IMG/VR virus record: IMGVR_UViG_3300043536_000280
Span: 1-59,502 of that record
DNA: 59,502 nucleotides
Strand: one strand, 5' to 3'
Source: a virus
The notes below the pieces were generated by a model, which was not told where the DNA came from, did no database searches, and worked only from the letters and a program-made list of their open reading frames with translations. Below, piece by piece: positions 30,324-38,473 of this stretch (positions within the stretch are counted from its first letter, which is position 1; the number at the start of each line of letters is the position of its first letter). The position numbers were made by a program, and so were the translations under genes.

Positions 30324-30740
30324 ATGGCCCGAGATGAGATCGGGATGGATGAGATCCGCGATCTCTACCTACAGCGTGCTCGCGCGGCGGGCCGGGAGCA
30401 CCACTTCTTCGACCGCCAGAGCAACCGGTTCTTCGGCAGCCGGTTCCCGGCCGTCGGCTACACCGGGCCTGGGGGCATCTACTTCACCGAGTCGCAGCAG
30501 CCTCCCGGCGGGGGCGCCAGGATCTTCCGGGTCAAGCGCCTCAATGCTAGCGGGGGCATGGATACCATCGACGGCCCGGTGGGCGACGTGTTCCACTCGT
30601 GGCCCTCGGGGGCGGCGGCCAAGGCGGCCGCGAGGCGGTTGGCGGCGGGCGGGACAGCTCGGCGCCGCGCGGTGCGTTACCACCGCCATCCCGCACATCC
30701 CTACTCGCACCCGGCCGCGACGCGGCATCGGAGGCGGTAG
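30324..30740 (+). CDS. hypothetical protein, His/Arg-rich C-terminus
   Basis: 138 residues. ATG preceded by GGGAGGG. N-terminal helix, then FFDRQSNRFFGSRFPAVGYTGPGGIYFTESQ, a strand-rich patch. The end, RRRAVRYHRHPAHPYSHPAATRHRRR in two parts, is a diverged form of the tail found on the genes that follow. First member of the tailed series. Confidence 0.6.
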   Translation: MARDEIGMDEIRDLYLQRARAAGREHHFFDRQSNRFFGSRFPAVGYTGPGGIYFTESQQPPGGGARIFRVKRLNASGGMDTIDGPVGDVFHSWPSGAAAKAAARRLAAGGTARRRAVRYHRHPAHPYSHPAATRHRRR

Positions 30741-30742
30741 CG

Positions 30743-31060
30743 ATGGCCGAGTACCCGATCGCCAGGCATGTGGACATGATGGGCGTGGTGGGACACACCC
30801 GTGACTGGCCACCTGGCACGGGTGGGCTGATGGTGCTCGTGGACGCGCCCGATGACCGTACCGCCCGCCGCTGGGCGGAGGCGGTATGGGAGGAGCACAT
30901 GACGGGCGAGCACAAGCGTCCAGAGGTGTACTTCCTGCGCGGGGACATGCGACCCGGTGGCCGCAAGAAGTTCGAGGTGCGCCTCCTGCCAGAGGGTCGT
31001 GCCCGACGCCGTCGGCGCCGTACTGCCCCCATCCACACCCACGGCCACGGAGGTCGGTAG
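30743..31060 (+). CDS. hypothetical protein with HxHxHGGR tail
   Basis: 105 residues, start two bases after the upstream stop (TAGCGATG). Middle: TGGLMVLVDAPDDRTARRWAEAVWEEH, a strand-helix pattern like a small ferredoxin-like fold. Ends RRRRRRTAPIHTHGHGGR. The GGAGGT coding the GGR end is the ribosome site for the next gene. Confidence 0.65.
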   Translation: MAEYPIARHVDMMGVVGHTRDWPPGTGGLMVLVDAPDDRTARRWAEAVWEEHMTGEHKRPEVYFLRGDMRPGGRKKFEVRLLPEGRARRRRRRTAPIHTHGHGGR

Positions 31061-31063
31061 CCA

Positions 31064-31203
31064 ATGTCTCAGAGCATCGCTGAGTATTTCCGGGCCGCAG
31101 CCTGGGGCTTGCCCAGCGCTATGCGCTGCAGCACGCCAAGGGCCGCCCCCGGGGCCGCGCCGCCCCGCTGCACAGCCACACCCATGGGAGGCGGCAGCGG
31201 TGA
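31064..31203 (+). pseudogene. frameshifted member of the His-tailed series
   Basis: ATG 31064 opens MSQSIAEYFRAAAWGLPSAM. The expected tail (YALQHAKGRPRGRAAPLHSHTHG) is present but in the frame shifted by one; that frame has no start codon and ends at the stop overlapping the next GTG. A single indel near 31095-31115 would rejoin them into a ~45-residue protein. Either a decayed gene, a sequencing error or a programmed shift. Confidence 0.5.
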
Positions 31204-31490
31204 GTTTCGTCCAGCGCCCCGCTAGGCGGCTGAGAGTGGGAGACGCGGTCCAGGTGTACCACCCGGGATCCGGGCACGCTGATCTGCGCGATGTCATCGC
31301 CGTGCGTCGGGATCTCGGGCGCGTGGTGGTCACGCTGGACACCGGCCGCGAGATCTCGTGGGCCGGGAGCACCCAGGTGAATGTCGCCGTCAAGGGACGG
31401 AGCCGGAGGACGCACTGGGCACTGCTCGCCTCTGGGCTGGCGCGCCGTCGCGCCGCCCCGCTGCACAGCCACACCCACGGAGGGCGGTAG
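31200..31490 (+). CDS. hypothetical SH3-like protein with HxHxHGGR tail
   Basis: 96 residues from GTG overlapping the previous stop. RLRVGDAVQVYHPGSGHADLR and GRVVVTLDTGREISW look like a small SH3/KOW-type barrel. Ends ARRRAAPLHSHTHGGR. Function unknown; the barrel could bind nucleic acid or protein. Confidence 0.6.
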   Translation: MSFVQRPARRLRVGDAVQVYHPGSGHADLRDVIAVRRDLGRVVVTLDTGREISWAGSTQVNVAVKGRSRRTHWALLASGLARRRAAPLHSHTHGGR

Positions 31491-31492
31491 CG

Positions 31493-31969
31493 ATGGGGCG
31501 GCGGATGGCGCGGATGGGGAGTCCCCGGAGCGTGCGCCAGCTGATGATGCTGGCACCCCGGCCGTGGGAGCGTGGTTTCGCGCTCATCTCTCAGGCGCCA
31601 GGGAGCCCAAGTGTCATCACCTGGGATCCCGCCTACGACTCGACCATCCTGGCCCAGGCGGATCCGATGATCGGCTTCTCGCGCACCGATGCCAAGGCGA
31701 TCAGGGCAGCCGTCGGACGCTCGCGCACCCGCAGCGCCCTGGTGAGGATCACTCATCTCGCCAACGGCAAGTGGCGCGGCACGGTGGTCGATGAGCAGGG
31801 CAAGCCCGTGGAGTTTCAGGACTTCAGCACCGAGGCCGCCGCGCAGCGGTGGAAGCGCGAGGAGATGAGGGAGACGCATCTCCTGGGCCGGAGGTCACTC
31901 CCGGTCCGCTCCGGCGCGGCCCGTCGCCGTCGTGCCCCCATCCACCACCACGCCCACGGGGAGCGGTAG
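31493..31969 (+). CDS. hypothetical protein with HxHxHG tail
   Basis: 158 residues. Basic N-terminus; central alpha/beta region with FALISQAPGSPSVITWDP and GKWRGTVVDEQGKPVEF; a helix with EAAAQRWKREEM. Ends ARRRRAPIHHHAHGER. ATG two bases after the upstream TAG. Confidence 0.6.
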   Translation: MGRRMARMGSPRSVRQLMMLAPRPWERGFALISQAPGSPSVITWDPAYDSTILAQADPMIGFSRTDAKAIRAAVGRSRTRSALVRITHLANGKWRGTVVDEQGKPVEFQDFSTEAAAQRWKREEMRETHLLGRRSLPVRSGAARRRRAPIHHHAHGER

Positions 31970-31971
31970 CG

Positions 31972-32253
31972 GTGAGCTTCTACGTCCACCATGTCACTGC
32001 GAGCGGCCACGAGGGCTGGACTGGCCCCATCCGCTTGCCGGGACAGGCGTATCGCGAGGCCGTGGCCTGGCGGCGGATGGGTGACACGGCGGACGTGGTG
32101 GAGAGCACGCCCGAGCTGAGGGCCACCGTGCGCCGCTGGCAGCATGAGGCGGATCTTCGCCACGGGCGCACCCATCGTAGCGGCAAGAGTTCCTATGGGC
32201 ACCTTCGCAAGCGCGCCGCCCCGCTGCACACCCACGCGCACGGGGGGGGGTAG
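31972..32253 (+). CDS. hypothetical protein with HxHxHGGG tail
   Basis: 93 residues from GTG. SFYVHHVTASGHEGWTGPIRL then a helix (YREAVAWRRMGDTADVVES) suggest a compact alpha/beta protein. Ends KRAAPLHTHAHGGG; a run of G replaces the usual GGR codons. Confidence 0.6.
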   Translation: MSFYVHHVTASGHEGWTGPIRLPGQAYREAVAWRRMGDTADVVESTPELRATVRRWQHEADLRHGRTHRSGKSSYGHLRKRAAPLHTHAHGGG

Positions 32254-32258
32254 CGGCG

Positions 32259-32948
32259 ATGGCCCAGATTGAGGTCAAGCGGCTCAGCCCAGCGATCCGC
32301 TCTGCGCTCGCCAGCGTGAAGTACGGGGCCAGGGACATCAGCGTCGTGCCTGCCACCGAGGTCTCGCTGACGGTGAGCGGTGGGGCGGGCCAGCGCGGCT
32401 TCGCCACCCTGGTCGACATGGTGACCGGTCGCCACGAGACCATGATGGGGTCGTGGGGCGGGGCCAATATGTTCACCCCCCGGAACCGGGTGGATCTGGA
32501 CACGACGAAGCGGACGCTGCCCCCGGGGACGGTGCTGATAAAGGGCGAGGAGGGCTACCCGCGCACCTTCGCCACCATCTACGCGCACCCCGATCTGCTG
32601 CAGAGCCTCAGCCTCGCGGCCCCGGCGGCGCCGCTGAGCGACGTGGAGGGGAAGGTGCTCAACATCTATGGCGGGATCAAGAGCGGGTACCGCCAGGATG
32701 AACTCCGCCGCAAGGACATCTCGCCGCAGGCGGCGGCGGCGGCGGTGCGGTCGCTGATCGCGGCCGGCTACCTAGCCCAGAACAAGGCGGGGGCGGTGTC
32801 GATCACGACCGCCGGCAAGAACGCCCGCCCCTCCGGCTACTACCGCCGCCGCCCCTCAGCGCTCCAGGTAGAGCTCGCTCGGCGATCCCGCCAGGCCCGG
32901 CAGCAGCCCCGGCACCGTGACGGCCGGTTCAGCAAGCGGAGGCGGTAG
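32259..32948 (+). CDS. conserved phage-type protein with winged-helix C-terminus
   Basis: 229 residues. The block WGGANMFTPRNRVDLD followed by LPPGTVLIKGEEGYPRTFATIYAHPDLL recurs, as I remember, in many phage contigs. Residues 130-185 (LSDVEGKVLNIYGGIKSG...AVRSLIAAGYLAQNKAGAVSITTAGKNAR) form a winged helix. It ends RHRDGRFSKRRR and lacks the His tail, although it sits in the middle of that series. Confidence 0.72.
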   Translation: MAQIEVKRLSPAIRSALASVKYGARDISVVPATEVSLTVSGGAGQRGFATLVDMVTGRHETMMGSWGGANMFTPRNRVDLDTTKRTLPPGTVLIKGEEGYPRTFATIYAHPDLLQSLSLAAPAAPLSDVEGKVLNIYGGIKSGYRQDELRRKDISPQAAAAAVRSLIAAGYLAQNKAGAVSITTAGKNARPSGYYRRRPSALQVELARRSRQARQQPRHRDGRFSKRRR

Positions 32949-32950
32949 CG

Positions 32951-33439
32951 ATGGCTGAGCTGGTCACGGTCAAGCGCAACAGCATCGAGGCTCGGACGAT
33001 GTGGGATCGGGCCGTCTCGGCGCGCAGCCACACCCTGGAGAACTACTTCATCGGCCAGGACGTGGACATCCCCGCCGAGCACGCGTGGTACACGAGGGTG
33101 CTCTCCTGGGGCGGCCACGGGCCGCGCATCGTCCGCAGCGGGGACACCTACACGATCCACTATCACAGCAACCACTGGGTGGAGTTGAAGGTGGCCCCGG
33201 GGCGCTCGAGGAGCCGGGCCTCGGAGCGGATCGCCTCGGTGCCCGGGCCGGGCCAGGTGGTGCGGCTCGCCAACGGTGAGCGCTGGCAGCACAAGTTCGG
33301 GGCGATGTGGGAACTCCTCGGCCCCGTGCACCGCGAGATCCATGGCGAGGGCAACTTCTCGCGCCACCTCCGGCTGGTGGGTGGGCGTGCTCGCCGCCGC
33401 ACCGCCCCCGTCCACACCCACGCGCACGGAGGGCGCTAG
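32951..33439 (+). CDS. hypothetical protein with HxHxHGGR tail
   Basis: 162 residues. Aromatic/His-rich core (YTIHYHSNHWVELKV, WQHKFGAMWELLGP) with strand pattern. Ends ARRRTAPVHTHAHGGR. ATG two bases after the upstream stop. Confidence 0.62.
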   Translation: MAELVTVKRNSIEARTMWDRAVSARSHTLENYFIGQDVDIPAEHAWYTRVLSWGGHGPRIVRSGDTYTIHYHSNHWVELKVAPGRSRSRASERIASVPGPGQVVRLANGERWQHKFGAMWELLGPVHREIHGEGNFSRHLRLVGGRARRRTAPVHTHAHGGR

Positions 33440-33441
33440 CG

Positions 33442-33804
33442 ATGGCGATGCGGGAGAACGACCGCAACAAGGCGATCACCGCCCTGCGCGCCGGGCTGCG
33501 CCGCCGCAGCACCAAGACCTGGAGCGTGCGCGGCGGCCGGGGCACGGCCTGGGGTTGGATCACGGTGACCGCCCCGCCATCCCGGCTTGACCAGTACGGG
33601 GGCATGAGCAAGGCGGATCAGGAGGAACTCTCCCGCATCTTCGGGGAGCATGTGCACCACCAGGGCATCTCCATCCCGGCGAGCAACCCCTACCGCGAGG
33701 CCTACGTTGAGCGGGTGCTGCACGGCTCGACCAGTCTCAACCCGCAGCCGTACTGGCGCCGCCGCGCGGTGCCCGTCCACACGCACGCGCACGGAGGGAG
33801 GTAG
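33442..33804 (+). CDS. conserved phage-type protein with HxHxHGGR tail
   Basis: 120 residues. The blocks ALRAGLRRRSTKTWSVRGGRGTAWGWI, LSRIFGEHVHHQGISIPAS and YREAY match a small protein family common in phage and plasmid contigs, where it normally ends without a His tail. Here RRRAVPVHTHAHGGR is appended. That contrast suggests the tail is added to unrelated proteins rather than part of one family. Confidence 0.75.
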   Translation: MAMRENDRNKAITALRAGLRRRSTKTWSVRGGRGTAWGWITVTAPPSRLDQYGGMSKADQEELSRIFGEHVHHQGISIPASNPYREAYVERVLHGSTSLNPQPYWRRRAVPVHTHAHGGR

Positions 33805-33806
33805 CG

Positions 33807-34181
33807 ATGGCGGTGGAGCGGAAGCCGCGCGTGGATCCCCTGGTGCCAACTCGGGCCATCGACTTCCACCTCGGCCGCGTCCATGTGGGCACGCCCGATC
33901 AGGAGGTGGCGCGGGAGATCGAGGCGGCCATTGACAAGGCGGCGGCCAGGGAGCCGCGCTGGACCCCGGCGATCCGTCGCCAGGCGGTGCAGTACGCGAT
34001 CTGGCGCCACCACCAGGATCTCGCCGAGTACCGGCGGGTGATGGGCGGCGGCCACGGGATCATCACCACCGCTGGCCATGCCCGCACCCGCACCGATGTG
34101 CGCTGGGAGCAGGTGCACGCCGCCGAGCGGGCGGGCCACCCCATCGCCCATCCCCGCGCCTTCGTCTTCGGAGGCCACTGA
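33807..34181 (+). CDS. hypothetical protein
   Basis: 124 residues. VARGIEAAIDK-like helix (residues 35-50), then RRQAVQYAIWRHHQDLAEYRRVMGGGHG and a His-containing C-terminus (HPRAFVFGGH) without the standard tail. Start follows GGAGGGAGG encoded in the upstream tail. No family recognised. Confidence 0.6.
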   Translation: MAVERKPRVDPLVPTRAIDFHLGRVHVGTPDQEVAREIEAAIDKAAAREPRWTPAIRRQAVQYAIWRHHQDLAEYRRVMGGGHGIITTAGHARTRTDVRWEQVHAAERAGHPIAHPRAFVFGGH

Positions 34182-34480
34182 TGCCCGCCTACCGGGGGTA
34201 CCAGATCGAGTACGTCACCCACGGTGAGGCCGTGATCGCGGTGATCCGCGACGGGGGGGGCCGGGTCGTCCACCGCTCGCAGGGGGCGGCGGGGACCAGG
34301 CGGACGCAGGCCCAGGCGGGCGAGGCGGCGCGGCGCTGGGTGAAGTACCACGAGGGGCGCGGCCGCCCCCGCCCCCGCCTCGGCGAGGCGGATCTGAGCG
34401 CCGAGGAGCGCCGCGAACTGGAGCGCCGCCGGGTGGCGGCGCGGGCCCAGCGGCGCGATCGGATGGGCCGGTTTGGCTGA
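34181..34480 (+). CDS. small DUF-type protein with basic C-terminus
   Basis: 99 residues. A small three-strand/one-helix N-terminus (YRGYQIEYVTHGEAVIAVIRDGGGRVVHRS) resembling dsRBD-like or single-domain phage proteins, then a long Arg/Glu helix ending AQRRDRMGRFG. Overlaps the upstream stop by one base. Confidence 0.6.
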   Translation: MPAYRGYQIEYVTHGEAVIAVIRDGGGRVVHRSQGAAGTRRTQAQAGEAARRWVKYHEGRGRPRPRLGEADLSAEERRELERRRVAARAQRRDRMGRFG

Positions 34481-34500
34481 TAACACGGGAGGCTGAAGAC

Positions 34501-34755
34501 ATGGCTCGCACGCGCTGGATCCAGGAGGCCCTGAAGAAGGGCAAGCCGGGCGCCCTGCACCGGCAGCTGCATGTCCCCCAGAGCGAGAAGATCCCGGTGG
34601 CCAAGCTCCGCGCCGCCGCCAAGGCGCCAGGCACGAAGGGCAAGCGGGCGCGGCTCGCGCTGACGCTGCGCCGCATCGTCCAGGGCGAGAGCCACGCCAA
34701 GAGGTCGGCGGCGGCCAGGAAGGGATGGGCGACCCGGCGGCGGCGGGGACGGTAG
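34501..34755 (+). CDS. conserved basic phage-type protein
   Basis: 84 residues, strongly Lys/Arg-rich. WIQEALKKGKPGALHRQLHVP then KIPVAKLRAAAKAPGTKGKRARLALTLRR matches a small basic family frequent in viral contigs. It probably binds the genome or acidic protein in the particle. Ends RKGWATRRRRGR. Confidence 0.75.
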   Translation: MARTRWIQEALKKGKPGALHRQLHVPQSEKIPVAKLRAAAKAPGTKGKRARLALTLRRIVQGESHAKRSAAARKGWATRRRRGR

Positions 34756-34761
34756 GGGGCG

Positions 34762-35169
34762 GTGGTAGCGGACACCCGGCCCGCTGAGCTCGCCACCCTG
34801 GGTCGGCGCATCGCCGAGGCCCAGGGCTTCAATCCCCGCGACCCATCGGTCAACTGGGAGGCATACGGGCGCGAGGCGGAGTACCGTATCAAGCGGCGCC
34901 AGGGGGTGCCGGATCCTGCGAAGTTCTCCCGCATCCCGCCGGCCCCCCTGGCATCCTCTCACCGGGCTACCTCCTCTCGCGGCGGCGGCGCGGCCGCGCC
35001 GCCCCCCCACCGGGTGCGGATCGGTGGCCTGGAGTTGAGCTTCATCGAGGAGGAGCCCGCCCGCAACCGTCCCCAGCGCGCCCGCCGCAAGGGCGAGCGA
35101 ACCACCGGGCGGTACCGGAGCCGCCACGCGGCGGCCATCCACCACCACCGCCACGGCGGCAAGCGGTGA
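34762..35169 (+). CDS. hypothetical protein with HHHRHGGKR tail
   Basis: 135 residues from GTG. A helical N-terminus (ELATLGRRIAEAQGFNPRDP), a Gly/Ala/Pro linker, a short strand pair (VRIGGLELSFIEEE) and a basic end RSRHAAAIHHHRHGGKR. The stop overlaps the next GTG. Confidence 0.6.
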   Translation: MVADTRPAELATLGRRIAEAQGFNPRDPSVNWEAYGREAEYRIKRRQGVPDPAKFSRIPPAPLASSHRATSSRGGGAAAPPPHRVRIGGLELSFIEEEPARNRPQRARRKGERTTGRYRSRHAAAIHHHRHGGKR

Positions 35170-35735
35170 GCGGGCGCCCCACCTACCACCTGACCGCCGC
35201 AGAGCGCGACGCGATGGCGGCGGTGTACCTGGAGGGGCGGCTGACGACGCGCCAGATCGACCGGCTCTTCGGGGTCTCGGAGGGGATCTGCCGCGACCTC
35301 GTGAGGATCCGTGGCCTGCCCCTCCGGGGGCGCGGCTGGCACCCGCCGCTCGAGGCGCGAGCCTGCCGGGTGGAGGGCTGCACTCGGCCGGGTGGCTGGT
35401 ACCGGGGCGGCAGTGGGTACTGCCATGTCCATGGGGATCGCATCCGCCTCCACGGCGAGGCTGGGCCACCCGAGATCCGGGGGGCGGTGATGCCGGAGCA
35501 TGGCACCGTGGCCCGCTACGCCCGGGGCTGCCACTGCAAGCCGTGCATGGTGGGCGCCGCCGCCCATGCCCGCGTCCTGCACGCACGCCGCCGCCAGCGC
35601 GGCCTCCCCCCGGGCGATCCGCGCCATGGGCGGAACGGGTACAGCAACTGGGGCTGCCGCTGCCCGATCTGCTTCCTGGACCACGCCCTCCGCTGCCACG
35701 ACGCTTACCTGCGGCGGCGGGGGAGGGCGGCGTGA
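35166..35735 (+). CDS. HTH and zinc-binding protein of actinophage type
   Basis: 189 residues from GTG. Residues 10-45 (AERDAMAAVYLEGRLTTRQIDRLFGVSEGICRDLV, in part) form a homeodomain-like HTH. Two Cys clusters follow: ACRVEGCTRPGGWYRG and YARGCHCKPCMVGAAAH, then YSNWGCRCPICFLDHA. The HGT...Y.RGCxCxPC block is common in actinobacterial phage regulators. Probably DNA-binding. Confidence 0.75.
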   Translation: MSGRPTYHLTAAERDAMAAVYLEGRLTTRQIDRLFGVSEGICRDLVRIRGLPLRGRGWHPPLEARACRVEGCTRPGGWYRGGSGYCHVHGDRIRLHGEAGPPEIRGAVMPEHGTVARYARGCHCKPCMVGAAAHARVLHARRRQRGLPPGDPRHGRNGYSNWGCRCPICFLDHALRCHDAYLRRRGRAA

Positions 35736-36310
35736 GCCAGCCGCGCGACCCCCGGGGCCGGTTCGCCTGCGTGGTCTCCTATCCCCGGCTCCGCACCTCC
35801 AGGTGCGGGTGTGGCGGCGGAGGGAGCCACCCCTGTCCGGTCGGCAAGCGGCTGCGCGGGATCCGGGAGGCGGCCCGGCGCGCCTTCGTCCCCCTCCCCT
35901 ACACCGACGAGGACGTGGAGGAGATCGAGCGCGACCTCTACGGGATCGAGCAGGAGGGCGAGGCCCTCCGCCAGGCGCTGGACTGGACCAGCGCCCAGAT
36001 CGAGGCCAAGGGCTCCAAGAGCCACCGGTCGCGGCTCGCCCGCCTGGAGCACGCCCGCCAGGGCGGCTTCACCGCGCGCGACGTGTACGGCGAGGAGTCG
36101 GAGCGGGGGTATGAGGAGCTGCTCGAGGAGCGCCGCCGCATCCGGGCGCACGCCGACCATCTGAGGCGGGAGACGGCCCGGCTCTCCGGGGAGCTGCTCA
36201 AGGCGCGCCGGCAGCTGGGCGGGACGATCAGCCGGTCGCTGCTCCGCCGCGCCGCCCGGGCGGGCGTGGCCCGCCGCCGCCCCGTGCCCCTGCACGCGCA
36301 CCATCATTGA
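35732..36310 (+). CDS. coiled-coil protein ending LHAHHH
   Basis: 192 residues from GTG (SQPRDPRGRFACVVS). One CxC pair near residue 27, then about 120 residues of charged coiled coil with heptad Leu/Glu/Arg. Ends ARRRPVPLHAHHH, the last and truncated version of the shared tail. The gap 36311-36434 carries a weak promoter-like pattern (AACTCCCC 36396-36403, GATGAT 36423-36428) before the next GTG. Confidence 0.62.
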   Translation: MSQPRDPRGRFACVVSYPRLRTSRCGCGGGGSHPCPVGKRLRGIREAARRAFVPLPYTDEDVEEIERDLYGIEQEGEALRQALDWTSAQIEAKGSKSHRSRLARLEHARQGGFTARDVYGEESERGYEELLEERRRIRAHADHLRRETARLSGELLKARRQLGGTISRSLLRRAARAGVARRRPVPLHAHHH

Positions 36311-36434
36311 CCGATGCGTCGGTACCCTCTTCGTGGCCAGGATGATCGACAGGCGCGATCTGGATCGCACCATCGCCTGGCGACGGTAACGGGGGAACTC
36401 CCCGGCCCCACCCGTGGGATGGGATGATCCGGCC

Positions 36435-37265
36435 GTGAGCAGGTTCGGCTATTCCCAGCAGGTGGCCATGGCGGGCGTGATCGAGGAGGGGCTCTTCGGC
36501 CCCACCGGGATGTACTGGCGGGTGCCCACCAAGGCCCAGGCGCTCATGGACGCCTGCCCGCTGGACGTGATGGCCCAGCCCTCGCGGGCCGACCTTGAGG
36601 CGCTCCAGCGGGCGGGGACGCCGGTGGGCCCGGGCGACCGCCTGCTCGGTCTCTACACCCGGGTGGGGAGCCCCAACGACCCCGTCCACCACTGCCAGGT
36701 GTACGGCGGCCCGGTGGACGAGGTGGGCGAGGACCCGGTGATGGTCGCCTATCACGAGTACGGCCACCTCATCTACGACGACCCCGACCACCAGGGCGTC
36801 CGGTTCGAGATCGCCTATGGGGTGACCATCTCCGAGACCGAGATGGAGACCCGGCTGCGGGCCTCGGGCCGGCTCAGCGAGGAGAGCGCTCCCGGTTGCG
36901 GCGGACCGACCTGTCAGCTGGAGGGCGAGCTCGCCCGCAGCATGGCGGCCCTGGACGGGCTGCGCCAGCGTGCCCACATGCAGCACAAGATCCCGCTCGG
37001 GCTGGGCGGCCGCATCCCAGAGACCAGGACGCGCCTCGAGGTGGCCCGGACCTGGCTCGCCCAGGCGGGGGCGCTGATGCCCGACCGCCAGGGCCAGGTG
37101 CGGACCATCGACCGGCTGATCGCCGCCTCCCAGGAGGCGCTTCAGGGCGACGATCTCAGCCCCGACCAGATCGGCGAGGCGTACGCGGTCGTGTACCGGG
37201 CCTGGGATCTCTCGTACGACTTCGGCCACGCCTACCAGCTCCGGACCCGCTACGGAATCGGCTGA
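36435..37265 (+). CDS. hypothetical protein
   Basis: 276 residues; GTG 36435 is preferred because it lies 6 bases after GATGAT, as at the late-type promoters, but ATG 36414 in frame is possible. Contains VYGGPVDEVGEDPVMVAYHEYGHLIYDDPDHQGV, where HEYGH has the HExxH form and could be a zinc-protease site. The C-terminal half is helical. If the HEYGH motif is real, this is a second metallopeptidase in the window. Confidence 0.6.
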   Translation: MSRFGYSQQVAMAGVIEEGLFGPTGMYWRVPTKAQALMDACPLDVMAQPSRADLEALQRAGTPVGPGDRLLGLYTRVGSPNDPVHHCQVYGGPVDEVGEDPVMVAYHEYGHLIYDDPDHQGVRFEIAYGVTISETEMETRLRASGRLSEESAPGCGGPTCQLEGELARSMAALDGLRQRAHMQHKIPLGLGGRIPETRTRLEVARTWLAQAGALMPDRQGQVRTIDRLIAASQEALQGDDLSPDQIGEAYAVVYRAWDLSYDFGHAYQLRTRYGIG

Positions 37266-37368
37266 GGCTGGCCGGGTTCGACTCCCCCGCCTCTGCCCCC
37301 GCCCGGCCCGGCGGGGTGCCTCCGGTGGGCGTAGCATGGGCGCGCATCCGCAGTGAAGGGAGATCTCC

Positions 37369-38343
37369 ATGCCCCGCACCCAGTACGACGACCTGAACGC
37401 CAACGATCTGCCCGATGAGGCGGGCACCCTGGTGGCGGTCTACCCCGACCACCCCGAGGCGACCAACCCCGGCCGCGTCTTCGCCAACGCCAGGGTGGTG
37501 ACCATCACCGTGAAGGCCGGGGGCTCCGCCAAGGGCTACATGGTGGCCGATGTCGGCGATGTCGGCGACTACACCCCGGCGACCTTCGCCGCCGAGGTGG
37601 TGGCGGCCCACGGGCGCGGCAACGATGTCTTCTCGGGGTACTGGGACGACGCCATCGACGCCCAGGTGCGCGCCGCCCTCGTCGCGGCGGGGGTGACCAG
37701 CTTCAACTTCTCGACGCGCCGCTGGCGGGCCGCCTGGCTGGCCCCGGGGAGCCCCGTCCCGACCACGGTGCCGGCGGGCTGCGTGGCCTGGCAGTGGACC
37801 AACGGCGCGGGCATCGGCCAGCCGTACGACCAGAGCATCGTCGCCGACACCTGGCCGGCGGTCGACACCCCGTGGCAGCCGCCCATCCCGGTGCCCGCTC
37901 CTCCGGCCCCCGCCCCACCTCCACCCGCAGACACCTACACGGTGACCCAGGCCCAGCCGGGCTACGTCACCTCCGCCGATGCGGCGGCGGAGCGGAACTC
38001 CAACTCGACGGTGCCGCCGGGGACGTACGACATCCAGAACCGGGCACTCGGGATGGTGGCGCTGTACCAGCACGACGGCGCGCCGGGCTGGTGGATCAAC
38101 CCGGCTCAGGGGGGCGCGGCCCCGGTGCCCGCACCGCCTGCGCCTGCCCCGGCCCCGAACACCTACACGGTGACGCGGGCGCAGCCGGGCTACGTCAACT
38201 CCGAGGACGCCGCCGCCTCCCGGAACTCCAACTCGACGGTGCCGCCGGGGACGTACAGCGTCCAGAACCGGGCACTCGGGATGGTGGCGCTGTACCAGCA
38301 CGACGGCGCGCCGGGCTGGTGGATCAACCCATCTCAGAGCTGA
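37369..38343 (+). CDS. endolysin-like glycoside hydrolase with duplicated C-terminal modules
   Basis: 324 residues. Residues 1-170 fit the GH25-like/DUF1906 superfamily used by actinophage lysins: LVAVYPDHPEATNPGRVF, MVADVGDVGDYTPATFAAEVV with candidate acidic residues, FNFSTRRWRAAW, and VPAGCVAWQWTNG...YDQSIVAD. A Pro-Ala linker and two near-identical ~60-residue modules (YTVTQAQPGYVT... and YTVTRAQPGYVN...) follow, probably wall binding. GGAGAT ribosome site just before ATG. Likely lysis enzyme; it has no membrane anchor, unlike the 20.9-22.6 kb enzymes. Confidence 0.75.
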   Translation: MPRTQYDDLNANDLPDEAGTLVAVYPDHPEATNPGRVFANARVVTITVKAGGSAKGYMVADVGDVGDYTPATFAAEVVAAHGRGNDVFSGYWDDAIDAQVRAALVAAGVTSFNFSTRRWRAAWLAPGSPVPTTVPAGCVAWQWTNGAGIGQPYDQSIVADTWPAVDTPWQPPIPVPAPPAPAPPPPADTYTVTQAQPGYVTSADAAAERNSNSTVPPGTYDIQNRALGMVALYQHDGAPGWWINPAQGGAAPVPAPPAPAPAPNTYTVTRAQPGYVNSEDAAASRNSNSTVPPGTYSVQNRALGMVALYQHDGAPGWWINPSQS

Positions 38344-38363
38344 TCCTCCGATGATGAGCACTG

Positions 38364-38391
38364 TGGGCGGGGGCTTCGTGCCCCCGCCCAC
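38364..38391 (+). terminator. strong terminator-like hairpin after the endolysin-like gene
   Basis: GTGGGCGGGGGC and CCCCCGCCCAC form an 11-bp GC stem with the small loop ttcgtg. It follows the stop by about 20 bases. No U tract; the structure alone supports the call. Confidence 0.65.
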
Positions 38392-38473
38392 CTCGCACAG
38401 CAAAAGCGTCCCGGACCAGCCGGAGCGGACGTGCGGTGAAAGCGAGGACCTGATCCGCGTCGTCTAGGTCAAG

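Noticed and set aside
37270-37290. T-loop-like GGGTTCGACTCCC suggesting another tRNA
   Set aside because: The flanking bases do not form a T stem of five pairs, and no acceptor or anticodon arm can be folded around it.
37156-38403. 415-codon minus-strand frame opposite the endolysin-like gene
   Set aside because: Antisense of the duplicated wall-binding modules, which also explains its internal repeats.
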